The notes below the pieces were generated by a model that saw nothing but the letters and a program-made list of their open reading frames with translations, did not search any database and was not told the DNA's origin. A stretch of 7,695 nt of DNA from CAYOVG01 sp964407285. Its GTDB lineage: Bacteria; Desulfobacterota; Syntrophobacteria; Syntrophobacterales; Syntrophobacteraceae. The position numbers and the translations under genes are program-made. The stretch spans positions 1 through 7,695 of the forward strand of contig CAYOVG010000336.1 of NCBI GenBank assembly GCA_964407285.1, written 5' to 3'. This document shows positions 7,048-7,695 of this stretch, in pieces (position 1 is the first letter of the stretch; the number at the start of each line of letters is the position of its first letter).

Positions 7048-7065
7048 GGGCTTGAGTTCTCGCAA
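7036..7065 (-). promoter_or_regulatory. Speculative promoter for mnmE at the distal edge of the heptamer array
   Basis: On the minus strand TTGCGA (7065-7060, 4 of 6) is followed after 18 nt by CATAAC (7041-7036, 4 of 6), formed by a GGGTTAT repeat unit and the first base of the next. If used, the mnmE mRNA would have a leader of about 190 nt made almost wholly of repeat. Both hexamers are imperfect, and similar CATAAC or GTAACC words recur across the array, so this is weak evidence. Confidence 0.18.
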
Positions 7066-7480
7066 GCCGTGAGCGTACTTCATCGTGTAGGGTGACTTCC
7101 GGTTGGAGATCGGGTTGCGGGTCAGGCTCCGAACGCAAACCTGTCTGTTCGTGTCCCGGATGATGAATAGCGACCATGATTCAAGGAACTATTCCATCTC
7201 CCCCGGGCATCTTAGCTGACCTGGGGGAGTTTGCGTAAAGAGCCCGGGAGCGATGCTTTTCAAACAGGCGCGATCCTGCCCGCAGGCTACCCTTTGAGGG
7301 TACACTCCGCGCGTTCATCCGGAAGACGCCGGGAGAGAGTCCCGCAAGTAATTGCCCGAGCAAAAGTCTTTTAACATTTTGGGGTACGGAATCCCAATGT
7401 TGTGCACCGGGAAATGACGTCCGAGCTTTGTTGAAATGCTTTTGCTTACCCGCTTGGCTTGAAGCCGATGGGGTTAAGTC
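7048..7480. other. Gene-free intergenic stretch with a cluster of short hairpins
   Basis: No convincing coding sequence on either strand. Six inverted repeats follow one another: 7198-7229 (CTCCCCCGGG / CCTGGGGGAG, 10 bp with one G-T, 12-nt loop), 7275-7286 (CCTG/CAGG), 7288-7302 (TACCCT-TTG-AGGGTA), 7330-7344 (CGGGA/TCCCG), 7373-7401 (AACATT..GGG / CCC-AATGTT with a TT bulge) and 7456-7466 (GGCT/AGCC). A seventh, GGCTTG/CAAGCC at 7049-7068, sits on the edge of the heptamer array. None is followed by a clear T-run, so they are not obvious rho-independent terminators. The stretch may be repeat-derived or may encode a structured RNA; neither can be shown here. Confidence 0.5.
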
Positions 7481-7629
7481 CCCGCCGGTCAGGGGCAATG
7501 TTGATGACTTAGCGTCACCCCCGCGAAAGCGGGGGCCGGGAGACCTTGATTTCCGCTTTCGCGGGAATGACCATGCGGGTTCAATTCAACAACATTGCCG
7601 GTCAGGGGTGGCGGGGACGAAACCCCGCC
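7470..7629. repeat. Large two-armed palindromic intergenic element
   Basis: Nested inverted repeats are centred near 7543-7547. Inner arms: GTCACCCCCGCGAAAGCGG (7514-7532) and the complement of its near copy at 7553-7571, agreeing at 17 of 19 positions. Middle arms: GGCAATGTTG (7494-7503) and CAACATTGCC (7590-7599), a perfect match. Outer parts: each side has a GGGG/CCCC hairpin, at 7470-7483 (TTAAGT loop) and 7610-7629 (GGCGGGG-ACGAAA-CCCCGCC). The inner left arm is itself a hairpin, CCCCCGC-GAAA-GCGGGGG (7518-7535), with a GNRA-type tetraloop. This layout resembles BIME/REP-like intergenic elements, many of which in proteobacteria share the CCCGCGAAAGCGGG core. No transposase is present. 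Confidence 0.8.
7508..7551. repeat. 44-bp direct repeat, copy 1
   Basis: Begins CTTAGCGT, contains the 7-bp GC-rich stem with GAAA loop and ends CCTTGATT. It matches 7652-7695 at 43 of 44 positions (C at 7516, T at 7660). It forms the left inner half of the palindromic element. Confidence 0.93.
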
Positions 7630-7651
7630 CTACCATTCACCCATTCACCGG

Positions 7652-7695
7652 CTTAGCGTTACCCCCGCGAAAGCGGGGGCCGGGAGACCTTGATT
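7652..7695. repeat. 44-bp direct repeat, copy 2, cut by the window edge
   Basis: Second copy of the 44-bp unit, 144 bp downstream of the first. Since copy 1 continues into the right-hand inverted arm, copy 2 probably begins a second whole palindromic module beyond the window. It is preceded by a perfect tandem pair of CATTCACC (7634-7649). Confidence 0.92.

Noticed and set aside
6730..7095. Three forward frames encoding Gly/Leu/Arg/Val/Cys heptad proteins
   Set aside because: They are translations of the 7-bp tandem repeat: three 7-bp units make seven codons, so every frame stays open. There is no ribosome-binding site or non-repeat domain.
7198..7230. Rho-independent terminator
   Set aside because: The stem is strong, but only TTT follows on the plus strand and no T-run on the minus strand. 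No gene ends next to it.
7181..7498. 105-codon open frame on the minus strand
   Set aside because: It starts at TTG without a ribosome-binding site, runs through several hairpins and part of the palindromic element, and shows no domain. It may be a recurrent repeat-derived frame, but I cannot support it as a gene.

Overview
The window looks like chromosomal DNA of a Gram-negative bacterium with moderately high GC (my impression is just under 60%). It carries a normal set of envelope and tRNA-modification genes plus one repeat-rich intergenic region. The colanic-acid-type sugar genes, the mnmE / PBP1A / pgpA order, the GGGTTGC heptamer array and the CCCGCGAAAGCGGG intergenic palindromes together suggest a deltaproteobacterium (Desulfobacterota, perhaps Syntrophobacter-like). 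That placement is inference, not something the sequence proves.

Left part (1-1545, minus strand): a WcaF-like LbH O-acetyltransferase is followed by a WbuB/WcaI-like GT4 glycosyltransferase that runs off the left edge. This is the start of an exopolysaccharide or O-antigen-type operon reading leftward. A 227-bp divergent spacer (1546-1772) contains a perfect TATAAT facing left and an overlapping TATATT facing right. Rightward from it lies a VanZ-family membrane protein (1773-2414). Its last 24 bases overlap, tail to tail, the end of pgpA.

Middle (2391-6839, minus strand): a probable operon reads mnmE -> bifunctional class A penicillin-binding protein (PBP1A type) -> pgpA. MnmE modifies wobble uridines in tRNA, the PBP polymerises and cross-links peptidoglycan, and PgpA dephosphorylates phosphatidylglycerophosphate. 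All three are full length with their signature residues intact.

Right part (6840-7695): I find no convincing gene. Right upstream of the mnmE start sits a 26-copy, exactly 7-bp tandem array (6866-7047) with consensus GGGTTGC. It varies only by transitions at three of its seven positions. Next comes about 420 bp with a string of six short hairpins (7198-7466). Last is a large two-armed palindromic intergenic element (about 7470-7629), whose 44-bp start recurs at 7652-7695 and is cut by the window edge. The most notable non-genic signal is the G-rich heptamer array in the 5' region of mnmE, where it may include or separate the promoter of the operon. No mobile-element gene, tRNA, rRNA or CRISPR array was seen.
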